A DNA stretch of 6,131 nucleotides, taken from Dysgonamonadaceae bacterium (GTDB lineage: Bacteria; Bacteroidota; Bacteroidia; Bacteroidales; Azobacteroidaceae). The DNA lies in NCBI GenBank assembly GCA_031256015.1, contig JAIRRK010000079.1, positions 1-6,131 of the forward strand. The letters run 5' to 3'. Below the pieces are notes generated by a model. That model was not told the origin of the DNA. It worked only from the letters and a program-made list of their open reading frames with translations, and did no database searches. Shown here in pieces: positions 1 to 6,131 of the stretch (the first letter of the stretch is position 1; every line of letters begins with the position of its first letter). The position numbers and the translations under genes are program-made.

Positions 1-293
1 TCCCTTGCGGTATGTTTATGACTGATTTTACTGTTTCGTTCGTCCAATAGTAAAAGATAGGCCGCCAATTCTATTTTATCCGAGCCGAACGATTGTTTCG
101 AGAAAACATCTATTAATCCGGCTGCCGAGAGGGAAAAGAAGCGTTCTTTTTTGATTCTTAAAAGATTGATACCCGAATCGATTAGGGAGGGATTAATCGT
201 TTCCTCAGCGGAAGTCTTACGTTTCAAAACCAAAGCCGATAAAGCTTGAATCAGTTCCGTTATCTGCCGTATCAGGAAATCGGTCCTTATCAT
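1..293 (-). CDS. Unrecognised helical protein encoded after atpB (N-terminal part, runs off left edge)
   Basis: An open frame starts at the ATG at 293-291 and stays open for 97 codons to the window edge, so only the N-terminal part is visible. The start lies 4 nt after the atpB stop, which implies co-transcription with the ATP synthase genes. The product begins MIRTDFLIRQITELIQALSA and is rich in Leu, Ile, Lys and Glu in a helical pattern. It has no signal peptide and no membrane segment, so it is probably cytosolic. It is clearly not subunit c: there are no hydrophobic hairpin, glycine-rich helix or buried carboxylate. The opening resembles, in pattern only, small helical proteins of unknown function that start with an M-x-R-D-x-[IL]-x-R-x-I-x-x-L type motif (DUF6483-like). 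That resemblance is from memory and weak. Function unknown; the coding call is supported by the tight spacing and unbroken frame. Confidence 0.75.
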   Translation of the reverse strand, partial: MIRTDFLIRQITELIQALSALVLKRKTSAEETINPSLIDSGINLLRIKKERFFSLSAAGLIDVFSKQSFGSDKIELAAYLLLLDERNSKISHKHTAR

Positions 294-297
294 ACAA

Positions 298-1362
298 TCA
301 ATGTTTCGCGTGATGCGGCTCTACTTGCGACAAAGCGATAAAAACGGCCGATAACATCGTGAAAACATAGGCTTGGATATAGGCTACCAACAATTCGACA
401 CAATCGATGAAGATTGTCATTATAACCGAAAGCACCGTCATTCCCACATTCATGGCGGCTCCCAATCTGACCGTCAGAAATATCACACAAACCAGACCCA
501 AAACCATCGCGTGACCGGCTAATATATTTGCAAACAAACGAATCATTAACGCAAACGGTTTCGTGAAAACGCCCACCAATTCGATGGCCGGCATCAGAGG
601 GAAAGCTTTCATCCAGACAGGAACGTCGGGCCAAAAGATTTCACGCCAATATTCTTTTGTTCCGAAAACATTAACGATAATAAACGTGAAGCAAGCCAAT
701 ACAAAAGTAATCGCAATGTTTCCCGTCACATTGGCTCCTCCGGGAAAGACCGGAATCAGTCCGAGTAAATTATTTAAGATAATAAAGAAGAATACCGTGA
801 GTAAATAGGGCGTATAAGGTTTGTAATTTTTACCTATACAGGGTTTGATTATACCGTCGACAACCGACATGATTGTTAATTCCATGAAGGCAATAAGTCC
901 TTTGGGTGAACATTGTTCGGGGTTATCTTTTCTTTTTTTGTAAAATCCGGCACAATACAGGATAAGGATAATCAGCAAAATGCTGCTCATTAATAACGAA
1001 GCCGCGTTTTTTGTTATCGAAAAATCCCACGGACGCACTTCTTCTCCGTTGATTGTTTCTACTATTTTCCCTTTATTTTTCCCTTGTGAAGCTATGTAAA
1101 AACCCTGATGTGCGTTGTGTCCGTGATGAAATTCGGATGATGAGAAAACGTGCCATCCGCTTTCTTTCCCTTTTACGATTATGGGAAGAGGGATGGAAAT
1201 ATGTTTGTCTTTTATTGTTGTTATATGCCATTCGTACGAATCGGCCAAGTGATCTAAAATCAACGTGCGAACATCTAAATCGGCCTCTTCTTCGTGGTTG
1301 GCGGAATAGACAAAAGCAGGGATGCTTAAAAGCAAAGAAAGCAATAATAGTTTAAAGTTCAT
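298..1362 (-). CDS. atpB: F-type ATP synthase subunit a
   Basis: This is the membrane stator subunit that forms the two ion half-channels against the c-ring of Fo. The 354-residue product has a cleavable-looking signal peptide (about 1-20), then a long periplasmic region (about 21-118), then the usual membrane helices: about 120-140, 184-207, 213-233, 254-274, 278-299 and a long 305-345 segment. The essential arginine is R275 in MIRLFANILAGH, and Q330 in the last helix matches the conserved glutamine near E. coli Q252. The paired polar residues are H284 and E323, swapped relative to E. coli E219/H245, a known variant. E. coli subunit a is about 270 residues; the excess here is the N-terminal extension, as in other Bacteroidetes. 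The extension contains a histidine cluster, HHGHNAH (79-85), and the C-terminus ends EPHHAKH. The start overlaps the preceding gene by 11 nt. The alternative frames inside it are shadows. Confidence 0.97.
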   Translation of the reverse strand: MNFKLLLLSLLLSIPAFVYSANHEEEADLDVRTLILDHLADSYEWHITTIKDKHISIPLPIIVKGKESGWHVFSSSEFHHGHNAHQGFYIASQGKNKGKIVETINGEEVRPWDFSITKNAASLLMSSILLIILILYCAGFYKKRKDNPEQCSPKGLIAFMELTIMSVVDGIIKPCIGKNYKPYTPYLLTVFFFIILNNLLGLIPVFPGGANVTGNIAITFVLACFTFIIVNVFGTKEYWREIFWPDVPVWMKAFPLMPAIELVGVFTKPFALMIRLFANILAGHAMVLGLVCVIFLTVRLGAAMNVGMTVLSVIMTIFIDCVELLVAYIQAYVFTMLSAVFIALSQVEPHHAKH

Positions 1363-1756
1363 TTTTCAATTTTCTTTCTTGTCTTGTCAGATACCAAGTA
1401 TCGAACAATAAATATATAAAATAGATAACTACAAAAAACAGGATAAACTGTTTCAGTTCAACCCGAAAAGCCAAAGCGTAAACGGCAACCGCAATCAACG
1501 ACAATAATATTCGCCCTGTTTTAACCGCCAAATAAATATTCACTAATTGTTTGGCCGATACCGTTTTCCTCTTGGTTTCTATTACCTTCACGGATATTAT
1601 TCCGTACACGAAGAGGAGCGCATTGACAGAGCATAAGCTTATCAACAAAACCGATTGATTTAACAGAAGTGTTTCTCTGAAGAGAATAATAACCGCAGAT
1701 AGAAGACATGCAAGCAATGTCAAACATGCGAGATAATTTACTTTCACTTCTTTCAT
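1352..1756 (-). CDS. Small four-helix membrane protein of the ATP synthase operon (AtpI-like position)
   Basis: The 134-residue product is very hydrophobic, with four predicted membrane segments at about 8-26, 35-57, 80-97 and 103-123. A basic loop (about 58-79, including ETKRKT) and a basic C-tail (RQERKLKNEL) suggest both termini and the central loop face the cytoplasm. Its ATG overlaps the atpC stop as ATGA, and its 3' end overlaps atpB by 11 nt, so it is locked into the operon. A comparably placed small membrane protein of unknown function sits between atpC and atpB in Bacteroides operons. AtpI proteins elsewhere are small membrane proteins linked to c-ring assembly, and a similar role is possible here by position. 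No diagnostic motif was seen that would prove AtpI homology, so I leave the symbol empty. The coding call is secure; the function is inferred. Confidence 0.88.
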   Translation of the reverse strand: MKEVKVNYLACLTLLACLLSAVIILFRETLLLNQSVLLISLCSVNALLFVYGIISVKVIETKRKTVSAKQLVNIYLAVKTGRILLSLIAVAVYALAFRVELKQFILFFVVIYFIYLLFDTWYLTRQERKLKNEL

Positions 1757-1986
1757 TCTATACAGACGGTTATGTTGTTGTTGTTCATTTCGATAAAACC
1801 TCCCTGTATTTTCAAAGAAACATCTTCTCCTTTGTGTTTGTATATAATTGTTCCTTGGGTTAAGGAGGAAATAATCGGCGCATGGTGATCGAGAATGGTG
1901 AAAGAGCCTTTTATTCCCGGCAATGTAACAGATTCGGCGGAACCCGAATAGATTGTTTTTTCCGGAGATATAATATCTAATTTCAT
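1753..1986 (-). CDS. atpC: F-type ATP synthase subunit epsilon, short form (beta-sandwich domain only)
   Basis: This is the central-stalk subunit that binds gamma and contacts the c-ring. The 77-residue product starts MKLDIISPEKTIYSG and contains the family core G-x-x-G-x-F-x-I-L-x-x-H-A-P (about residues 24-37), followed by LTQGTIIY and a GGFIEM strand, all belonging to the N-terminal beta-sandwich domain. It stops where the two-helix C-terminal domain would begin; E. coli epsilon is about 139 residues. Short epsilons are normal in Bacteroidetes, so this is probably a lineage form and not a truncation by mutation. The inhibitory C-terminal helices known from E. coli and Bacillus are therefore absent, and epsilon-based ATPase inhibition of that type is not expected. 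The start lies 4 nt after the atpD stop, and the TGA overlaps the next ATG by 4 nt. Confidence 0.95.
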   Translation of the reverse strand: MKLDIISPEKTIYSGSAESVTLPGIKGSFTILDHHAPIISSLTQGTIIYKHKGEDVSLKIQGGFIEMNNNNITVCIE

Positions 1987-1990
1987 ACGG

Positions 1991-3508
<1,518 letters not shown>

Positions 3509-3517
3509 TTATTTTCG

Positions 3518-3547
3518 CAAATTTACTATTTATTGAGGAAAGGATAA
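3518..3547 (-). promoter_or_regulatory. Putative Bacteroidota-type promoter of the ATP synthase operon
   Basis: Reading the minus strand, TAAATTTG (3525 to 3518) matches the -7 consensus TAnnTTTG exactly. About 19 nt further upstream is TTTA, a one-mismatch version of the -33 TTTG. Transcription would start around 3512, giving a 5' leader of roughly 15-20 nt before the atpD ATG at 3496. No purine-rich Shine-Dalgarno is evident, which is usual in this phylum. The -7 match is seen directly; promoter activity is inferred. Read-through from the HMA gene upstream is also possible because no strong terminator separates the two. Confidence 0.5.
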
Positions 3548-3556
3548 ATAAGTTAC

Positions 3557-3904
3557 TTAGTTAATTTTTCTTTCTTTTTCTTCCTCATCGATTATTTCCG
3601 TTGCATAACCGATTTTTTCAAAGGCTTTTTGTAATTTTTCGATATTGGTTTTATCTTTTGAGAAGGTAATTGTCACGATTTTATTTTCCAAATCCACGTT
3701 CAAATCAATTACTCCTTTTTCAAAAGCAATATTTTTCTCTATTTTCTTTTGACAATTTTTGCAGTGCATTCCTGCAACATAAAACTCGACAATTTCTTTA
3801 TTGTCTTTTTTTTCTTTTGTATCATTCTGCGCTGAAATCACTTGTATATTTGAAATCATCATCACAGAACAGATAATTAGCATGAATACTGTTTTTGTTT
3901 TCAT
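3557..3904 (-). CDS. Exported heavy-metal-associated (HMA) domain protein, probable periplasmic metal binder
   Basis: The 115-residue product has a signal peptide (basic MKTK, hydrophobic core about 6-19, likely cleavage after VISA at about 25), then a short charged linker and one HMA domain from about 37 to 106. The metal site is GMHCKNC (45-51), with C48 and C51 matching the CxxC of copper chaperones and P-type ATPase metal-binding domains. The usual beta-alpha-beta-beta-alpha-beta pattern follows, including the GVIDLNVDLENKIVTITF strands and the IGY turn (98-100). The mature protein has no other cysteines. The C-tail is very charged (EEEKERKIN). Its ATG overlaps the stop of the TonB-dependent receptor gene by 4 nt, so it is probably made together with it. 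I infer a periplasmic carrier or sensor of Cu(I) or another soft metal; mercury or zinc cannot be excluded. It has no transmembrane anchor besides the signal. Confidence 0.93.
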   Translation of the reverse strand: MKTKTVFMLIICSVMMISNIQVISAQNDTKEKKDNKEIVEFYVAGMHCKNCQKKIEKNIAFEKGVIDLNVDLENKIVTITFSKDKTNIEKLQKAFEKIGYATEIIDEEEKERKIN

Positions 3905-5910
3905 AATCGTTGTATATTATATTTTAAACCCACATAAAATTTTCGTCCGTGAACCGGTCCCCAAATCATGGTTGCATCGTAATTCGGCCCATAAGGATCA
4001 TCATATCCTATAACTCGGCTTTCTTGCGTATAATCAAAGATATTTTCGGCACCGATATATATCGACCAATCCCGGAAGTTCTTTGTAATTTGAGCATTCA
4101 GTATGGTGTAAGCCGAAAAATGCGCTTCCCACAAGGGATTTATCTCATCCGGATCAGGCATTCGCCCTCCTCCGTTGAACTGAGAAGTTAAATCGAATTG
4201 CCATTTCTTTAACGGTGTTTGATAAGAAGCCGTAACAAGTGCTTTATGATTACTTGTCAAAGGTTTTTTTCGCAATACTTCTCCGTAAGTGGCGCGAACA
4301 TCCATCCAACGAAACGCAGCGGTCAAGTTAAAACCTCTGAAGAAAGGATAAGACGCTTCGACCTGAAAAACGGAGGAATAAGATTTTCCATTCAAATTAT
4401 AAAAAGAAAGTCGGTTGGGGTTTTCATCCTGATCAACAATCAACTGTTTTTGAAAATCGGTGTAATACCACTCTCCGTTAACAATTAATTCATTGTTGTT
4501 TACGGGAATATAAAGGCCCAAATTAATTCCATAATTCCAAGCTTCTTCTTGCTCTATTTTGAACTGATTCTGCAAAATTCGATTACTCGCCAAATAGAAT
4601 TGATTTTCTGCCAAAACAAGCGGAGTTCGGTAACCTTTACCTACGGTTCCCCGAAGATGTAGCCATTCCGTAAAATTATATTTCAAATGCAATCTCGGAG
4701 TGATGAATAAATCAAAAAGACTGCTGTAATCCGCTCTCAATCCGGCAAGTACAATCAATTTATCTTCCTTATTATACGTATATTCGAGATAAGCTCCGGT
4801 CGTTGTCTCAGTTGTTTTACCGGGAAAAGAAGGAAAGGATTCTTCATTTACATTTTGATAATTCAAACTTATCCCCGTACTGATTTTATTCTTTTGATTG
4901 AAATTTTTTTCATATAAAAAACTCGTATACAAGGTTTTTTCATCGGCATCATACGTTTTCAATCCATAAACGGCATTTTGATCATGAATACTTCCCGTGA
5001 CAATCAATGCCATACTTTCGTTCTTTTCCGGATTTAATATCCATCCGTTTTTAGTAAAAAAGCCCAAACGATTGACATTCAATTTTGTTCGATATAAAGG
5101 CTTGGAAAAATCGGCGGGAACGGCTTTATCTATTTGCCCTCCGGTTCTTTCGTCATGCAGGTATTGAATGCCCGATTGAGAAATAAATCGATCTGTTTGA
5201 TAATGCCAACGATTCATTAAGTTAACTTGTTGTTTTAATGGCGTATCCATAAAACCGTCGTCATTACTGTCCATTTGTTTTTGTTCGGAAGAATAATGGA
5301 CAAACAACCCGGATGACAACTTATCGTTCAACAAAAAAGAAGCATCGCCATTCGCTTCCCAACGAGCATTATCCGCAGCAAATAAGTTCACGGTTAAAAT
5401 ATCCGAAACAGGAGGTTTTTTATATTCAACATTAATTTGTCCGGTAATAGCCTCATACCCGTTTTTAACCGATGAAGTCCCTTTTGAAATCAATATACTT
5501 TCCATCCAAGGACCGGGAACATAATCCAATCCGTAGATACTTGCCAAGCCTCTGTATATCGGGAAATTCTCACTCAGTAATTGAACATAAATTCCATCCA
5601 AGCCCAAAAGCCTTATTTGTTTGGCACCGGTAACGGCATCGCTATAAGAAACATCAACAGAAGGATTTGTCTCAAAACTTTCCGATAAATTACAACAAGC
5701 GGCACGAGACAATTCAGCTCTTCCGATTTTCTGTGCTTGCAAAACGGTCGTTCGGAAAGAAAGTGTTCCTGTCGATTCAGGAGCGACAACAACTTCCTGA
5801 AGATTAAGCGTATCCTTCAAAAGTGATTGACTTTTATCCTGACAAAAAAATTGTACGGGAAAATGTATTATAACTAAAATAATCAGTAATTTAAGACGAA
5901 ATAATTTCAT
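3901..5910 (-). CDS. TonB-dependent outer-membrane receptor, probable metal or metal-complex transporter
   Basis: This is a ligand-gated outer-membrane beta-barrel energised by TonB. From the ATG at 5910 the product is 669 residues. The frame remains open upstream to a TTG at 5979, but the ATG is preferred because it places a proper signal peptide first (MKLFRLKLLIILVIIHFPVQ, cleavage near 23). A TonB-box-like LQEVVVAP lies at 37-44, the plug at about 50-165 (AACCNLSESFETNPSVDV, QIRLLGLDGIYVQ, SILISKGTSSVKNGYEAITG), and the barrel at about 170-669, ending in the aromatic-rich strand GRKFYVGLKYNIQRL. There is no N-terminal carboxypeptidase-like domain and no SusD partner, so it is not a SusCD glycan system. 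The only mature cysteines are C72-C73 in the plug. An acidic loop DSNDDGFMD (214-222) resembles a calcium-binding loop. The downstream, overlapping HMA gene points to copper or another soft metal; the substrate is inferred, not shown. Confidence 0.95.
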   Translation of the reverse strand: MKLFRLKLLIILVIIHFPVQFFCQDKSQSLLKDTLNLQEVVVAPESTGTLSFRTTVLQAQKIGRAELSRAACCNLSESFETNPSVDVSYSDAVTGAKQIRLLGLDGIYVQLLSENFPIYRGLASIYGLDYVPGPWMESILISKGTSSVKNGYEAITGQINVEYKKPPVSDILTVNLFAADNARWEANGDASFLLNDKLSSGLFVHYSSEQKQMDSNDDGFMDTPLKQQVNLMNRWHYQTDRFISQSGIQYLHDERTGGQIDKAVPADFSKPLYRTKLNVNRLGFFTKNGWILNPEKNESMALIVTGSIHDQNAVYGLKTYDADEKTLYTSFLYEKNFNQKNKISTGISLNYQNVNEESFPSFPGKTTETTTGAYLEYTYNKEDKLIVLAGLRADYSSLFDLFITPRLHLKYNFTEWLHLRGTVGKGYRTPLVLAENQFYLASNRILQNQFKIEQEEAWNYGINLGLYIPVNNNELIVNGEWYYTDFQKQLIVDQDENPNRLSFYNLNGKSYSSVFQVEASYPFFRGFNLTAAFRWMDVRATYGEVLRKKPLTSNHKALVTASYQTPLKKWQFDLTSQFNGGGRMPDPDEINPLWEAHFSAYTILNAQITKNFRDWSIYIGAENIFDYTQESRVIGYDDPYGPNYDATMIWGPVHGRKFYVGLKYNIQRL

Positions 5911-5915
5911 GGAAG

Positions 5916-5923
5916 CAAAGATA
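5916..5923 (-). promoter_or_regulatory. Promoter-like -7 box directly before the TonB-dependent receptor start
   Basis: Read on the minus strand, TATCTTTG (5923 to 5916) matches TAnnTTTG exactly and ends only 5 nt before the ATG at 5910. No clear -33 TTTG occurs 19-21 nt upstream; only a T-rich run is present there. If it is used, transcription would begin at or next to the start codon, giving a leaderless or nearly leaderless mRNA. Chance occurrence in this AT-rich stretch is a real alternative. Confidence 0.35.
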
Positions 5924-6076
5924 ATTATTTCTTCTAAATCAGAAAAATTAATTTGTATTATTCTAGATTGAATGTACAATATTAGAGACCCATTCTTTCT
6001 TTAGATTTTCAAGATACACCATAATCATCTTATAATCAACGACATTCAAATGATTAATTAAAAAACTGATATTTTT

Positions 6077-6108
6077 CTTGTACAATTAAAACCGAAGCAT
6101 TACCTTTG
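6077..6108 (+). promoter_or_regulatory. Divergent Bacteroidota-type promoter facing right
   Basis: On the plus strand, CTTG (6077-6080, inside TTCTTG) is followed after exactly 20 nt by TACCTTTG (6101-6108), an exact TAnnTTTG. This is the best -33/-7 pair in the window, with the expected spacing. Transcription should start around 6113-6115, and the transcript leaves the window. The -33 overlaps a perfect palindrome TTGTACAA (6078-6085). It lies divergent to the receptor gene, so an unseen plus-strand gene or RNA is expected just beyond 6131. Confidence 0.6.
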
Positions 6109-6111
6109 CAG

Positions 6112-6131
6112 GGCATTTGAGAGAGAATGCC
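6112..6131 (+). repeat. Short inverted repeat at the expected start of the divergent transcript
   Basis: GGCATT (6112-6117) and AATGCC (6126-6131) are perfect inverted repeats separated by 8 nt (TGAGAGAG), able to form a 6-bp RNA hairpin at the 5' end of the transcript driven by the promoter at 6077-6108. The right arm contains an ATG (6127-6129) that could itself be a start codon preceded by a purine run, in which case the hairpin would cover the start. The window ends here, so a longer stem, a leader RNA or a coding start cannot be separated. Confidence 0.4.

Larger units (their letters stand above)
5911..6131. other. Intergenic region between the receptor gene and an unseen divergent unit
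   Basis: This AT-rich stretch of 221 nt has no supported complete gene on either strand. It contains the receptor-side -7 box, the plus-strand promoter, the edge inverted repeat, and two copies of TGTACAAT in the same orientation (5973-5980 and 6079-6086). The TTG-initiated extension of the receptor frame up to 5979 is not supported, because it would bury the signal peptide 23 residues inside the protein. Confidence 0.7.

Noticed and set aside
1..293. Subunit c (atpE) at the left edge
   Set aside because: The translated frame has no hydrophobic helical hairpin, glycine repeats or conserved membrane carboxylate.
290..634. Minus-strand 114-codon open frame within atpB
   Set aside because: It lies in another frame of a well-conserved atpB, has no recognisable domain, and its composition (rich in Arg, Ser, Gly, Cys) fits a shadow frame.
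563..1355. Plus-strand open frames at 563-808 and 1053-1355 opposite atpB
   Set aside because: Antisense shadows of a conserved gene, with no promoter, domain or plausible start context.
3527..3550. Inverted repeat TATTTAT/ATAAATA between the HMA gene and atpD as a terminator
   Set aside because: The 7-bp stem is entirely A-T with a 10-nt loop and no following T-run in the right place; it is too weak to call and overlaps the atpD promoter spacer.
3670..4488. Plus-strand open frames opposite the HMA and receptor genes (3670-3876, 3801-4013, 3949-4191, 4219-4488)
   Set aside because: Antisense to two clear genes, with low-complexity or hydrophobic composition expected from AT-rich complements.
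3901..5910. SusC-type glycan receptor
   Set aside because: At 669 residues it is far shorter than typical SusC proteins, it lacks the carboxypeptidase-like N-terminal domain, and there is no SusD gene beside it.
5911..5979. N-terminal extension of the TonB-dependent receptor from TTG at 5979
   Set aside because: It would place 23 residues before the signal peptide; the ATG at 5910 gives a normal signal sequence.

Overview
The window looks like a chromosomal piece from a Bacteroidota bacterium, probably of the order Bacteroidales. The evidence is the F-type ATP synthase order beta, epsilon, small membrane protein, a; the very short epsilon; the long signal-peptide-bearing N-terminus of subunit a; TonB-dependent receptor logic; and promoter-like boxes matching the Bacteroidota consensus (TTTG near -33, TAnnTTTG near -7). 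All genes lie on the minus strand, so they are transcribed from right to left. The taxonomic placement is inferred from these features, not from a database search.

Right part (5910 to 3557): a two-gene unit encoding an outer-membrane TonB-dependent receptor and a small exported heavy-metal-associated (HMA) protein with a GMHCKNC metal site. The two genes overlap by 4 nt (ATGA), so they are almost certainly co-transcribed and translationally coupled. The likely theme is acquisition or handling of a soft metal such as copper across the outer membrane and periplasm. The only cysteines in the mature receptor are a vicinal pair in the plug.

Left part (3496 to 1): the start of an F1Fo ATP synthase operon, atpD (beta), atpC (epsilon), an AtpI-like four-helix membrane protein, and atpB (a). 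The genes are packed with gaps of 4 nt or less, or with overlaps. A promoter-like sequence lies 21 nt before atpD. After atpB, where many Bacteroidetes operons continue with atpE, there is instead the start of an unrecognised soluble helical protein that runs off the left edge. Subunits c, b, delta, alpha and gamma are not in the window.

The right edge (5911 to 6131, 221 nt) has no complete gene. It holds a promoter-like box just before the receptor start and a good divergent plus-strand promoter at 6077-6108, followed by a small inverted repeat and an ATG at 6127. A divergent gene or leader RNA therefore probably starts at the edge. No mobile element, CRISPR array, tRNA or rRNA was recognised. 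Most of the content is ordinary; the points of interest are the gene after atpB, the metal-related receptor pair and the right-edge transcript.
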